Positions 35,196 to 44,315 of a stretch of DNA of 64,000 bases are shown here, in pieces; within the stretch, counting starts at the first letter, position 1, and each line of letters starts with the position of its first letter. The stretch spans positions 62,001 to 126,000 of the forward strand of contig NZ_JAKRNK010000006.1 in the NCBI RefSeq assembly GCF_022346885.1. The letters are read 5' to 3'. Origin of the DNA: Paenibacillus sp. ACRRX (GTDB lineage Bacteria; Bacillota; Bacilli; Paenibacillales; Paenibacillaceae). A model generated the notes under the pieces. That model was not told the DNA's origin. It saw nothing but the letters and a program-made list of their open reading frames with translations, and did no database searches. Position numbers and translations under genes: made by a program.

Positions 35196-35921
35196 TCACA
35201 ATCTCATGTAGGAATGAGAAGAAATGCTGTTGTTTTCTCTTAAAATAGAATAGAGTTCCTCAAGTTTTTGAATCTGATAGGTGGCAATAATATCCGAATG
35301 ATTGGGTATCATTTCGGGGTTAAACCAACACGTATCTATTCCAGCTAGATGACCACCTTTTATATCCGCACTTAAAGAGTCTCCAACAATTAAGGTTTGC
35401 TCCGCCGCAAAGTTAGGAATTCTTGCAAACACATAATCAAAATATTCCTTCATTGGCTTTTGAAAACCAGTATCCTCCGAAACAAAAATGTCTTTAAACA
35501 TTGGATATAGTCCCGAATCACGTAAACGCTTATACTGTGTTTTGGATACGCCATTTGTTACAATATATAAATCGTATTTCTGATGAAGATCCATTATTAA
35601 ATCAAAGGCACCATTAACAAGTTGATGTCCTTGTTCCAGATAAGTCCGGTAGTTATTTTCGAGTACAGTCCCATCCACGTCTTTGCCATATTGTTTAAAT
35701 AAAATAGAAAAGCGAGTGTTTACAACCTCATCACGATCTAATTTCCCTTCTTCAAAGGATTTCCATAGCGTATGATTAATTTTTTTATACTGTGCTTCAA
35801 TTTCAGGTGTCAGTAGAGCCTGTTCACCTTTAAACAACATCTCCAAAGCTAACTTTTCAGCCGCACCAAAATCCAATAGCGTATCATCTACATCAAATAG
35901 TAATGTTTTGTATTTTTGCAA
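35196..35921 (-). CDS. HAD-superfamily phosphatase, YjjG/YfnB-like
   Basis: 241 aa. Motif I DVDDTLLDF (nucleophile Asp10, Asp12), motif II around VTNGVSKTQ, motif III Lys in FQKPMKEYFDYV, motif IV GDSLSADIKGG. This is the pattern of the YjjG family of nucleotidases that dephosphorylate non-canonical pyrimidine nucleotides. Starts at TTG (35921) with only a weak GGTGGG site, so expression may be low; downstream ATGs lie past motif I. Likely monocistronic. Confidence 0.85.
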   Translation of the reverse strand: MQKYKTLLFDVDDTLLDFGAAEKLALEMLFKGEQALLTPEIEAQYKKINHTLWKSFEEGKLDRDEVVNTRFSILFKQYGKDVDGTVLENNYRTYLEQGHQLVNGAFDLIMDLHQKYDLYIVTNGVSKTQYKRLRDSGLYPMFKDIFVSEDTGFQKPMKEYFDYVFARIPNFAAEQTLIVGDSLSADIKGGHLAGIDTCWFNPEMIPNHSDIIATYQIQKLEELYSILRENNSISSHSYMRL

Positions 35922-36033
35922 AATAATCTACCCACCAATTCTCTACTCGACTATTGTCCATAATATGAAGTCCATCCTAAGCTGCATAACTTAAATAAGT
36001 CGTTAAATAAGTAATTCTTTGTTGCTGTTGCTA

Positions 36034-36087
36034 CAATAAAAGCGGCACATACATGCAGGGAATCGTTCCATGTCTGTATGTACCGCT
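36034..36087 (-). terminator. Terminator of the CDF transporter gene
   Basis: AGCGGCACATACATGCAG and CTGTATGTACCGCT form an imperfect stem; read on the minus strand it is followed by TTTTATTG. 12 nt after the CDF stop. Confidence 0.75.
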
Positions 36088-36098
36088 ATTGTGCTTAT

Positions 36099-37103
36099 TC
36101 ATGAAAATTCATTTAGAACATTCGGCGTCCAGTCTTTTACACCGTTGTCTTCAATAATACCCAGAACCACATCTGTAATATCTGGATCTGCAATCAGCTG
36201 ATCTTGAACACGGAATTTGATATCATCAGCATCAGCTAACGATAAGCCTCTACGTAATTCAATCATAGCATCGACGTGGTAATAGCGTCCTTCTTGAGTA
36301 ATACGAAGATCATTGATATCGGTCACATCTTTATCAGAAAGAATAATTAAAGCCACTCTCTCAGCAACATCACGAGGCGCCGACACTCCGATTAACCCAA
36401 CCATATTATCATAACCAACCCGGAATGCAACACCAACCATGAGCAGCCCAATGAGAATGGTGACAACTCCATCAAGTGCCTCAAATGAGGTTTGAGAGGT
36501 GACGATAACTGCGATCATGGCTAATAGTGCACCCGTCACTGCGACCAGGTCTTCGTAAAATACTAAGCGGGTAGGAGGAGCAGAACGACCCACATGTTTA
36601 AATGCTGCTGGAATAAATCCGAAGCCTGTTGTTTCAACCCTTGCTTCTTTGTTTATTTCTTTCATCGCTTTTAACAAGATTGCGCCATCAACAGCAAGGT
36701 TTAACAATAAAGCGGCGATGTTAATCCAAAACGCACTGCCAGCGCCAGCTTGCACAGGGTGCTGAATCAAATGCCATCCTTCTCGAACAGTCTCATAAGC
36801 CATGATCGTCACGACAATGACCGCAATCATACAAAAGATGTTTATTACTCGTCCAAATCCTGTAGGGAATTGACGGGTAGGTTTCTTTTCCGCAAGAATA
36901 CTTCCTGCAAACACAAATCCTTGATTCACGCTGTCTGCTAGTGAATGCATAGCAGATGCGAACATTGCTCCGCTGCCGCTCATAGCTGCTCCTGTACCTT
37001 TAGCAATTGCAATAAAAGCATTGCCTACCATCGCGAGCGCAGAAGATTTATTTCCTTTCTTAAGTAACTGTACTAAATTTTCGCGTTCCGGTTCGGGCTC
37101 CAT
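36099..37103 (-). CDS. Cation diffusion facilitator (CDF) family transporter
   Basis: 334 aa; ATG 37103 with GGAGG upstream. Six TM segments in the CDF order, with metal-site region SAMHSLADSVNQG in TM2 and a second His/Asp region (YEDLVAVTGAL) in TM5. Cytosolic C-terminal domain with YHVDAMIELRRGLSLADADDIK. Known: proton-coupled efflux of Zn, Fe, Mn or Co. The TM2 His-Asp pair fits Zn/Fe-type specificity but does not prove it. Monocistronic. Confidence 0.85.
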   Translation of the reverse strand: MEPEPERENLVQLLKKGNKSSALAMVGNAFIAIAKGTGAAMSGSGAMFASAMHSLADSVNQGFVFAGSILAEKKPTRQFPTGFGRVINIFCMIAVIVVTIMAYETVREGWHLIQHPVQAGAGSAFWINIAALLLNLAVDGAILLKAMKEINKEARVETTGFGFIPAAFKHVGRSAPPTRLVFYEDLVAVTGALLAMIAVIVTSQTSFEALDGVVTILIGLLMVGVAFRVGYDNMVGLIGVSAPRDVAERVALIILSDKDVTDINDLRITQEGRYYHVDAMIELRRGLSLADADDIKFRVQDQLIADPDITDVVLGIIEDNGVKDWTPNVLNEFS

Positions 37104-37278
37104 TATTTCCTCCTAAATTCGTAAAAAGAATGATTGCATAATCTCAATTATTTTATAATACAACGTTTTATTCATCAATAATTAATATGAATAACTGACA
37201 TAACAAGTTCAACAGTTAAATCGTAAATCTGTACAATGTATTATGCATTAGAATACAAATCATTCTTATTATGGTTAC

Positions 37279-37312
37279 AAAAAAGCAGCACTATAACAAG
37301 TGCTGCTTTTTT
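37279..37312 (-). terminator. Terminator of the Bcr/CflA-type transporter gene
   Basis: AAAAAAGCAGCACT and AGTGCTGCTTTTTT pair perfectly around a 6-nt loop and work in either direction; on the minus strand it follows the MFS stop by 80 nt. Confidence 0.85.
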
Positions 37313-37391
37313 AAAGATTAAGTTCCTAATTTAGCCCCTTAAATTCTCCTTTTGAAACAATATAAGTCCTTATTAAACTTAGTTATGATTG

Positions 37392-38597
37392 TTATCTTCT
37401 TATAATACGCTGCTCACTAACAATAAAATGCTTCCCAAGCAGCCACATACCCCAACTTATCACTAAGAAATATAGTGGCATTGTTAATAGAGAACCATTA
37501 TGAAGAACACTCATTCCCCATGTTATAAAGCTAACGAGCAAGTAGTAACCTAGACTAAAAATAGCGCCCGCCGTTCCAACCACATCATGGAAACCGACAA
37601 GTGCAAGACTTAAACAGTTAGGCAGTGCAATCCCTGCGCCCAGCAGCATAATAAACATGGATCCTAATATGCATACAATGGCCATGATTCTTGGTAGTGT
37701 GTCCACTGCACCAGCAACTGTCAATACAAGCGCTCCAACGCCCATTACAAGAAGACCTGAATGAATGATTTTCTCAGGGGCATGCCTTGTTAATAGTCTT
37801 TTGGATATCATTGAACCGAAAATCGATGCCAAGGCAACCACAATCCCGAAGAAACCGTAAACACCTGGTGATAATTGAAAGTACTCAATAAATAAAAAAG
37901 GGGCCTCGGCATAATAGCTGAAAATAACTCCATTTATGCCGCCAATCAACGCGCCAAAGACTAGAATACGTTGTGACAACAACATTTGTTTAGCGGTCGA
38001 TGCAAGAGCTACCTTTTTTCGTTTTGACTTATCAGTTGTTTCCGGCAACTTCAATAGGGCATAAACAAACAAAACAACACTCAAAATAACAAGCGTAAAG
38101 AATACCGACCTAAATCCAAGGGCTTGATCAATCCAGCCTCCGATGAGCGGCCCGATAGCGGGAGTAAATGCGATTACTGCAGATATCTGCGCAAACATGG
38201 TGTGCCGTTGCGTCCCTGATAGACTTTCACGAAGTATCGTTTGTGTAATGATCGATCCAGTAGCGGCACCAAAAGCTTGAATAAAACGACTTAGCAAAAG
38301 TGCATCAACAGATCCTGAGAAATAGCACAATAAACTTCCAATTCCATATAAAACAAGGCCACCCAGCATGGCTGGTCTTCGTCCGATATAATCCGATAAC
38401 CATCCCCAGCAGAAAACACCCAGCGCAAATCCGATAAAGTAAATGCTTAAGGTTAGCTGGACCGCACTATTTGAGGCACGGAGCGCCAGTGATATATCGG
38501 GTAGTGAAGGTGTATAGATAGTTTCACTAATCTGCGGAAAAGCCACAAGTACGATCATTAATAATAAAGACGGGACTGCATTATTTTTGGTTTTCAC
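37392..38597 (-). CDS. MFS drug transporter, Bcr/CflA family
   Basis: 401 aa, about 12 TM helices. Starts at GTG 38597 with AGGAGGG upstream. Signatures: TIYTPSLPDIS at the end of TM1, the loop motif GWLSDYIGRRPAMLGG, and RFIQAFGAATGS in TM4, all typical of the Bcr/CflA multidrug group (bicyclomycin/chloramphenicol-type efflux). Divergent from another MFS gene at 38944 across 346 nt. Substrate unknown. Confidence 0.85.
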   Translation of the reverse strand: MKTKNNAVPSLLLMIVLVAFPQISETIYTPSLPDISLALRASNSAVQLTLSIYFIGFALGVFCWGWLSDYIGRRPAMLGGLVLYGIGSLLCYFSGSVDALLLSRFIQAFGAATGSIITQTILRESLSGTQRHTMFAQISAVIAFTPAIGPLIGGWIDQALGFRSVFFTLVILSVVLFVYALLKLPETTDKSKRKKVALASTAKQMLLSQRILVFGALIGGINGVIFSYYAEAPFLFIEYFQLSPGVYGFFGIVVALASIFGSMISKRLLTRHAPEKIIHSGLLVMGVGALVLTVAGAVDTLPRIMAIVCILGSMFIMLLGAGIALPNCLSLALVGFHDVVGTAGAIFSLGYYLLVSFITWGMSVLHNGSLLTMPLYFLVISWGMWLLGKHFIVSEQRIIRR

Positions 38598-38943
38598 TTT
38601 ATATTCGCCCTCCTACAAGCTTATATAACTTCGAAAAGTATAAGCTTAGCTAGGGAAACGGGGGCTTCATTATTCTAATTCGATTACATATACTCATTTT
38701 TAAGTTCACCTTGATCAATAAATGTAGGAGGACTAAACCAATATCGCTATAGATCAGCGAATTATACCAAACATAAATATATCAAGTTTTACATATTCCT
38801 TCATTTAAGTCAAGTGCAGGACTTTTGTTTTACTTGTTACTATTTTTAATACCATTAAATAAATAGAGAGACTATAATAAAAAATAGTAGCGAAGAAATT
38901 TCGGCTTAAGATTTGAATAATACCAACTTGGAGGTTTAGGAGA
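38598..38943. other. Divergent promoter region between two MFS genes
   Basis: 346 AT-rich bases with no gene. A TATAAT at 38873-38878 is a likely -10 for the plus-strand gene. No regulator gene lies between or beside the pair, and I see no strong palindrome. Confidence 0.4.
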
Positions 38944-40185
38944 GTGGCAAAGCGCTTCAAAAAGCCTGAAAGCAGGATTTATGCCATGCAGCTGGCAACG
39001 ATTTTTTTAGGCTTTATTATTTTTGGTTTTTCAGAAAATATAAAAGGACCAGCAATCCCACGAATTCAATTTGATTTTATGTTAAATGAATCACAGCTCG
39101 GCATGTTATTGTCGCTTAATGCATTGGGTTACTTAATAGCCTGTTCATTTACTGCTTTCCTGACGCGTAGATGGGGAATTAAAATTGTAAGTATTGCCGC
39201 CTTTGGGTCTATGCTCATTTCAGGTATTCTTATTTACTTTTCTCGAAGCTATCCGGCTTTTTCCGCATCTTATTTTCTAATGTATATCGGCAACGGGATG
39301 CTTGAGATTGCGCTTGCTATTCTAGGAGCACGGATATTCGTCAAAAATACAGGCACGATGATGAACTTAAGCCATGGTTTCTATGGGCTCAGTTCTACCG
39401 TCGCACCCTTAATTGCAACAGGGCTTATGTCGGTGAGTGTGTTTGGGTACACGCTGGATTGGCGCGGCATGTACCTCGTTATGTTAGCGTTATCCATTAT
39501 TCCAATCTTATTTGCATGGCGAAGTACTTTCCCAAGCGATAATATATCACATGAAGATCATGTTTCATTAAAGACTTTGATGAAAGACCGTGCTCTATGG
39601 CTTATGGTGCTGATCCTCTCATTTGGTGTTGTATCGGAATTGGCTGTTGGTGGATGGTTAGTCAATTTCCTGGAAAAGGCTTATTCCTGGGATACGACTA
39701 CAGCCTCAGGTATGTTGTCTGCTTTTTTCTTTTGTTTTGCGCTCGCAAGACTGCTATTAGGTCCACTAACCGATAACATTGGCTTTAATTTATCGCTTAT
39801 TATTTTTTCCACGTTTTCTGCAATATGCACGTTTGCAGCCATCTTGGGTGGGGAACGATTAGCATTTCTGTTTGCAGGTGCTGGAATAGGTATTGCCATG
39901 ATTTATCCCACGGTTATGGCTTTTATCGCGAAAAGGTATCCCAATGGGAGTGATACCGCTATCACGTTTACAGTCACCTTAATGGGAATAGGGAGTGTCA
40001 TTGGCAATTATATGATAGGGGGAGTGATTGATGTTGTTAAACATCTATTCGGTGCGGATACTCAAATGGGCTTAATCCGCGGTCTCCAAGCTGGGTACGC
40101 ATTCATCGGTTTGTGTGCCGCCATTTGTGCTGTATTCAGCTGTATTCTATTCCGATTTTTAAGAAAGAGAAACGAACTTATTTGA
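38944..40185 (+). CDS. MFS transporter of unknown substrate
   Basis: 413 aa, about 12 TM segments. GTG start at 38944 after GGAGG/GGAGA. The opening pattern ATIFLGFIIFGFSENIKGPAIP followed by LGMLLSLNALGYL and the loop FLTRRWGIK belongs to the FucP/YfkF-like sugar or drug branch rather than the Bcr branch of its neighbour. It ends in a basic cytosolic tail. Function not inferable from context. A strong terminator follows. Confidence 0.8.
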   Translation: MAKRFKKPESRIYAMQLATIFLGFIIFGFSENIKGPAIPRIQFDFMLNESQLGMLLSLNALGYLIACSFTAFLTRRWGIKIVSIAAFGSMLISGILIYFSRSYPAFSASYFLMYIGNGMLEIALAILGARIFVKNTGTMMNLSHGFYGLSSTVAPLIATGLMSVSVFGYTLDWRGMYLVMLALSIIPILFAWRSTFPSDNISHEDHVSLKTLMKDRALWLMVLILSFGVVSELAVGGWLVNFLEKAYSWDTTTASGMLSAFFFCFALARLLLGPLTDNIGFNLSLIIFSTFSAICTFAAILGGERLAFLFAGAGIGIAMIYPTVMAFIAKRYPNGSDTAITFTVTLMGIGSVIGNYMIGGVIDVVKHLFGADTQMGLIRGLQAGYAFIGLCAAICAVFSCILFRFLRKRNELI

Positions 40186-40227
40186 TATTCATAAGTGTCA
40201 TTAACAACAGAACTTGTTTTTTCGTTG

Positions 40228-40278
40228 AAAAAGGACGATAGCCCGATGTTATTACACATTCGGGCTATCGTCCTTTTT
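40228..40278. terminator. Strong bidirectional terminator
   Basis: AAAAAGGACGATAGCCCGA and TCGGGCTATCGTCCTTTTT are perfect 19-bp arms; it sits between convergent genes ending at 40185 (+) and 40298 (-). Confidence 0.92.
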
Positions 40279-40297
40279 GAGTGTTAAGCTTCATCGT

Positions 40298-41086
40298 TTA
40301 TTTGGTTCGACCATAAGCTTTGGCATAACGTAAAATACGGCGATAGGCAGCGGGGTTAAATGTTCGGTAGACATATATAGCAGGTCTGGTGTTCACTTCT
40401 AAAATCCATGGCCGCATGCTTTTGTCGAGTGCGATATCAAGCCCCAATTCTTTCAAGCCCTTATAATTTTTACTTAACTGCTTGCCTACAGCTAATCCCA
40501 TTTGGTTAAGCTCGCTGCGAAGTTGACGAATGGAGGACTGACTCATGTGAGGGCTCATTAAAGTAGACAAGGATTCCATTTTACCACCATTGCTTACATT
40601 CGTTACAATTTTATGAGCAGCTGCTTTCCGACCAAAGATGGACATCGCTTCCCAATTATGGTTCAAATTTTTTTGAACCAACACTCGAAGATCGAACTTT
40701 CGGCCTTTGTGGCTCAGCATGTGAATACCCTGTTGCACCAAGTACTTTCGCTTTCCGATCCGTGACTTAATTTTATTGTGCAAAAGATCCATGGAAGGAA
40801 ATGAGTGAGTAGAAACTCCTTCACTTAGTTCGAACGAAACATCGGAGCGTCTTTTAGCACGCATAACCCCTTTACCGTGGGTACCAGTGTCAGGCTTTAC
40901 GTACACCATTTTGTATCTACCCAACATCTCTCCCAAGCGGCTGAAATTGTATTGGGCTGTTTCTGGAATGTAACGCTTCAATGAGGTGTTTTGCAGAACG
41001 CGGGTTTTTTTCCATTTACTAAATACATGTCGAGCAGACAAAAGAGCATCACCTTTTCTGAAAAAAATGTTTGTATCTGGCTGCAC
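40298..41086 (-). CDS. YheC/YheD-like ATP-grasp protein (spore-coat associated family)
   Basis: 262 aa, starting at GTG 41086 without a clear ribosome binding site. Shows the YheC/D pattern: YVKPDTGTHGKGVMRA (ATP-binding loop), YLVQQGIHMLSHKGRKFDLRVLVQKN, and the C-terminal ATP-grasp metal site WILEVNTRPAIY. Shorter than Bacillus YheC or YheD, having mainly the ATP-grasp core. Known: the family is linked to the spore coat, with unclear chemistry. Its presence supports a spore former. Perhaps sporulation-controlled; I see no defined sigma site. Confidence 0.8.
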   Translation of the reverse strand: MQPDTNIFFRKGDALLSARHVFSKWKKTRVLQNTSLKRYIPETAQYNFSRLGEMLGRYKMVYVKPDTGTHGKGVMRAKRRSDVSFELSEGVSTHSFPSMDLLHNKIKSRIGKRKYLVQQGIHMLSHKGRKFDLRVLVQKNLNHNWEAMSIFGRKAAAHKIVTNVSNGGKMESLSTLMSPHMSQSSIRQLRSELNQMGLAVGKQLSKNYKGLKELGLDIALDKSMRPWILEVNTRPAIYVYRTFNPAAYRRILRYAKAYGRTK

Positions 41087-41233
41087 TGGCGTAAAAGGCT
41101 AACAATTTGATTAACAATATCAATGTATGACACGGGGCACGATTAGGAATGGACAAAAACCTATTTGGCATCTGCTAATGTCCTTGACAAGTAGCTGCTT
41201 GATTTGTCTTCAGCCACAATTAAATTATAATAA

Positions 41234-41953
41234 ATGATGAAGAGCATTCGATTACAAGTAGGGGATGAAGTACAGTTGCCTAAATCCATCGTAGAAAAGC
41301 TAAACTTAAAAAGTTACAAGCAAGCGGCCATTATAAATCAGCCGGAAGGAACCGATTATTTTAATGCGTTGACAAACTACGATACCTTTTTCAAGGAGAG
41401 AACGTACGATCTGATATTTGCTTTTGTATTAGACATGGAGTCCTTAAAGAACCTGGTCAACCTTGTTATCGAGCACCAGTATATGAGTCAACATGGATAT
41501 CTCTTTGCGGCATATCCTAAAAAGGGCAATAAAGTTTACCCGACGTTTATCCATCGCGATGATTTATTAACAGGGCTAGGCAGTGATGAGTCTGGATACA
41601 TTGGATCAAGTAATATTAAGTTCGCACGTATGGTCGGGTTAGATGATGTCTTTACCGTGGTCGGTTTTAAAGAAGATGCTAAGCACAAGGGACGGATTTC
41701 TTCTCAGTCAAGTCAATGTGTAGATGATTATATTTCTTTGATCCCATGTGTGGAAAGGGATCTTGAGGATAGGCCCGATTTGCTGAACTTATACCAGTCG
41801 CTCACCCCTGGATACCGTAAAGATTGGGCACGTTACGTGTATAGTGCCAAGCAAGAAGCAACAAAAGTTAAACGCAGAGATGAAATGAAGATGATTCTTG
41901 AGGCGGGATACAAGAGTCGCGAATTATATCGTAAAGCACATCCACAGACCTAA
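41234..41953 (+). CDS. DUF3052-like / YdeI-OmdA-associated protein
   Basis: 239 aa. The N-terminal 150 residues resemble the DUF3052-type fold (YDLIFAFVLDMESL, GYLFAAYPKKGNK); the C-terminal 60 residues match the YdeI/OmdA-associated helical tail (LTPGYRKDWARYVYSAKQEATKVKRRDEM). Two ATGs in tandem at 41234 and 41237 with no ribosome binding site; the transcript may be nearly leaderless, since TATAAT lies within 10 nt (41226-41231). Function unknown in this family, some members linked to bacteriocin or stress protection. Confidence 0.7.
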   Translation: MMKSIRLQVGDEVQLPKSIVEKLNLKSYKQAAIINQPEGTDYFNALTNYDTFFKERTYDLIFAFVLDMESLKNLVNLVIEHQYMSQHGYLFAAYPKKGNKVYPTFIHRDDLLTGLGSDESGYIGSSNIKFARMVGLDDVFTVVGFKEDAKHKGRISSQSSQCVDDYISLIPCVERDLEDRPDLLNLYQSLTPGYRKDWARYVYSAKQEATKVKRRDEMKMILEAGYKSRELYRKAHPQT

Positions 41954-41956
41954 GAC

Positions 41957-41993
41957 GCAAAAGCCATCAATCTTACAGATTGGTGGCTTTTGC
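41957..41993 (+). terminator. Terminator of the YdeI-like gene
   Basis: GCAAAAGCCATCAATC pairs with GATTGGTGGCTTTTGC (one G-T style mismatch) around a 5-nt loop, 3 nt after the stop. Confidence 0.8.
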
Positions 41994-42074
41994 TGTGATT
42001 ACTATATGTAGTAAGTCCATGAGATGGAGAAAGGTGGGTATTTTGTATAATAATAACAAAGTTTAAAGAGCCGA

Positions 42075-42131
42075 TTGACAAAATATAGTTCTGTTGGTAA
42101 GCTGACTTGGATGATAATAATTATCATTATC
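42075..42131 (+). promoter_or_regulatory. Promoter with Fur box for the iron-siderophore operon
   Basis: TTGACA (42075-42080), 17-nt spacer and TAAGCT (42098-42103) form a promoter; a Fur box, GATAATAATTATCATTATC (42113-42131), lies just downstream and matches 17 of 19 positions of the consensus. Fur-Fe binding there would block transcription in iron-replete cells. Confidence 0.88.
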
Positions 42132-42232
42132 ATTTAATGTTGTTTCTTATTTTTAGTTCTATTATTTCTAATTGTTTGGTTTCATAGAATAACTGAATCT
42201 TTACATTATTTTGCTGTAGAAGGAGAGAAATC

Positions 42233-43255
42233 ATGTTAAACAAAATGAATAAGCAAATAGGTCTTATTGTGTGTACGCTAGTGATTGTAATGATGGTTTT
42301 GGCAGGCTGCGGCAGTACAAGCACTTCAGACGCATCAAGTGTGGACAGTACTAAAGCTGTAACATCTGCCGAATCAACTAAATCGGATAAAAGTGAATCA
42401 GAGAAGTCTGAAGAGAAGTCTGGGACGCGAAAAGTAACGACTGTGATGGGGGAAGTGGAGGTGCCCGTTAATCCTCAGCGAGTCATCGTCAACTGGTATG
42501 TGGGAGATGTATTTACACTGGGCATTAAGCCTGTGGCGATAAACGCTCGTGCGGATAAAGCGATGCCATTTTATGATCAGTTTGAGGGAATTCCGATCAC
42601 GGAGAAATGGGAGTCCGAGGAAATTTTGAAATATGATCCCGATCTGATCATTACTTACGATCCTAAGGATTATGAGGATTTCTCCAAGCTTGCCCCGGTT
42701 ATTGTAGTTCCCGAGGGGGAAGTAAGCTCATCAGAGCGATTATCTTTCCTTGGCGCAGCAACTGGACATGAAGCAGAGGCCAAAGAAGCGATTGCCGTTT
42801 TCGAGGAAAAGCTTCAAAATGCAAAGGGAAAGCTGAGCAGCGGTATTTTTAAAGACAAAAACTTCAGTATTCTTCAGGATTGGGGCCGAGAATCATACGG
42901 CGTTATGTACGAGACGGGTTCACGGGGTGGCACACTGCTCTACGAATATATTGGACTGAAAAAGCCAGAGAAGCTCGAGCAATTGGTTAAGAAGTCAGGA
43001 AAGGGTCGTGATTCTCTGTCCTATGAAGTGGCTTCGCAATATTTTGGAGACTATGTGCTCTGGTTTTTGAAAGAGGGATACGAGTCCGAATATGCAAAAT
43101 CAGTGATCTGGAACAGCATCCCTGCGGTTAAACAAGGAAATGTCATACAAATTCCAGGTGAGTATAGCGGTTTGTTCTATTATTCCGATGTTGCGAGCAT
43201 GACAGCACAGTTGGATTATATCTTGGATCGGTTGCTCGCGCTAGAAAAGAAATAA
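42233..43255 (+). CDS. Iron-siderophore ABC transporter, substrate-binding lipoprotein
   Basis: 340 aa; ATG 42233 with AAGGAGAG upstream. Signal peptide with lipobox LAGC (Cys about residue 26), then a low-complexity Ser/Glu/Lys linker (about 30-65), then a FecB/FhuD-type (class III) binding fold with VTTVMGEVEVPVNPQRVIVNW and GIKPVAIN. Delivers a ferric siderophore to the two FecCD permeases downstream. Under the Fur box at 42113. The siderophore type cannot be read; resemblance is to FeuA/YfiY-type proteins. Confidence 0.9.
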   Translation: MLNKMNKQIGLIVCTLVIVMMVLAGCGSTSTSDASSVDSTKAVTSAESTKSDKSESEKSEEKSGTRKVTTVMGEVEVPVNPQRVIVNWYVGDVFTLGIKPVAINARADKAMPFYDQFEGIPITEKWESEEILKYDPDLIITYDPKDYEDFSKLAPVIVVPEGEVSSSERLSFLGAATGHEAEAKEAIAVFEEKLQNAKGKLSSGIFKDKNFSILQDWGRESYGVMYETGSRGGTLLYEYIGLKKPEKLEQLVKKSGKGRDSLSYEVASQYFGDYVLWFLKEGYESEYAKSVIWNSIPAVKQGNVIQIPGEYSGLFYYSDVASMTAQLDYILDRLLALEKK

Positions 43256-43289
43256 TAGCGTATACAACGGACAAACTAAAGGTGTCAAT

Positions 43290-44315
43290 ATGTTAATGGA
43301 AACAGATAACAGCAGCAAGGGAAGATTGAAGTTTAGCTTGTTCATGCTCACTGGTAGCATCATGCTGATTTTAGCAACTGCAGCATCAATCTCATTCGGT
43401 GCCGCAGACATGAGCCTTGAAGTGGCTTGGGGTGCTCTTTTTCATTTTGATTCTGGAATTCCTGAACACCATATTATTCGAATTTTCCGTTTGCCTCGAA
43501 CAGCAGCGGATATCATAGTTGGATGCAGTCTGGCTGTGTGTGGAGCCGTTATGCAGGGAACTACCCGTAACCCACTGGCCGATTCTGGACTACTAGGCAT
43601 CAGTTCGGGTTCGACATTTGCGATTGCCCTGTGTATGGCCTTTTTGCCAGGACGATCTTATGTAGAAACGATGATCTATTCCTGTATGGGTGCAGCTATC
43701 ACAACAGCTATTACTTATTACATGGCATCAGTCGGTAAGCGCGGAATGACCCCACAGCGTCTCGTGCTGGCAGGAATGTCTATTTCAATGCTATTTGGTT
43801 CTTTCAGCACCTATATTGCACTTAAATATGACATTGGACAAAGTTTGGCCTATTGGACAGCTGGAGGAACGGCTAACGTGGAGTGGATGCAGCTTGTTTA
43901 CGTGACGCCAGTATTCGTAATCGGTTTGATTTGGGCAATTACCCTCGCTCCATCTATTACAATACTGAACTTCGGGGAAGAGCTTGCAGCAGGTCTTGGA
44001 CTACGCGTAAAACGGATTAAAGGCGCTGCCACCATAATTGTCCTCGTATTAACTGGACTTTCTGTTATTGTCGTCGGTCCTATCGGCTTTGTTGGACTCA
44101 TTATTCCGCATATTGTTCGATATATCATTGGTGTGGACTATTGTTACATCATACCAGCTTCCGCTTTGTATGGCGCAGTGTTTATGGTTAGTGCAGATTT
44201 ACTGGGCAGAATATTGGGACGTCCTCACGAAATGCCACTTGGAATTATCTTTGCATTGATCGGGGTTCCATACTTCCTCTATCTTGTACGCAAACAAAGG
44301 AGGGAGTTTGGTTGA
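43290..44315 (+). CDS. Iron-siderophore ABC transporter permease (FecCD family)
   Basis: 341 aa, about 10 TM helices. FecCD motifs: RLPRTAADIIVGCSLAVCGAVMQG near TM2, NPLADSGLLGISSG, and GPIGFVGLIIPHIVRY, the loop that contacts the ATPase. Overlaps the next permease gene by 4 nt, so the two are coupled and form the transmembrane heterodimer. No ATPase gene follows, as in Bacillus YfiZ/YfhA-type systems that share a common ATPase such as YusV. Confidence 0.9.
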   Translation: MLMETDNSSKGRLKFSLFMLTGSIMLILATAASISFGAADMSLEVAWGALFHFDSGIPEHHIIRIFRLPRTAADIIVGCSLAVCGAVMQGTTRNPLADSGLLGISSGSTFAIALCMAFLPGRSYVETMIYSCMGAAITTAITYYMASVGKRGMTPQRLVLAGMSISMLFGSFSTYIALKYDIGQSLAYWTAGGTANVEWMQLVYVTPVFVIGLIWAITLAPSITILNFGEELAAGLGLRVKRIKGAATIIVLVLTGLSVIVVGPIGFVGLIIPHIVRYIIGVDYCYIIPASALYGAVFMVSADLLGRILGRPHEMPLGIIFALIGVPYFLYLVRKQRREFG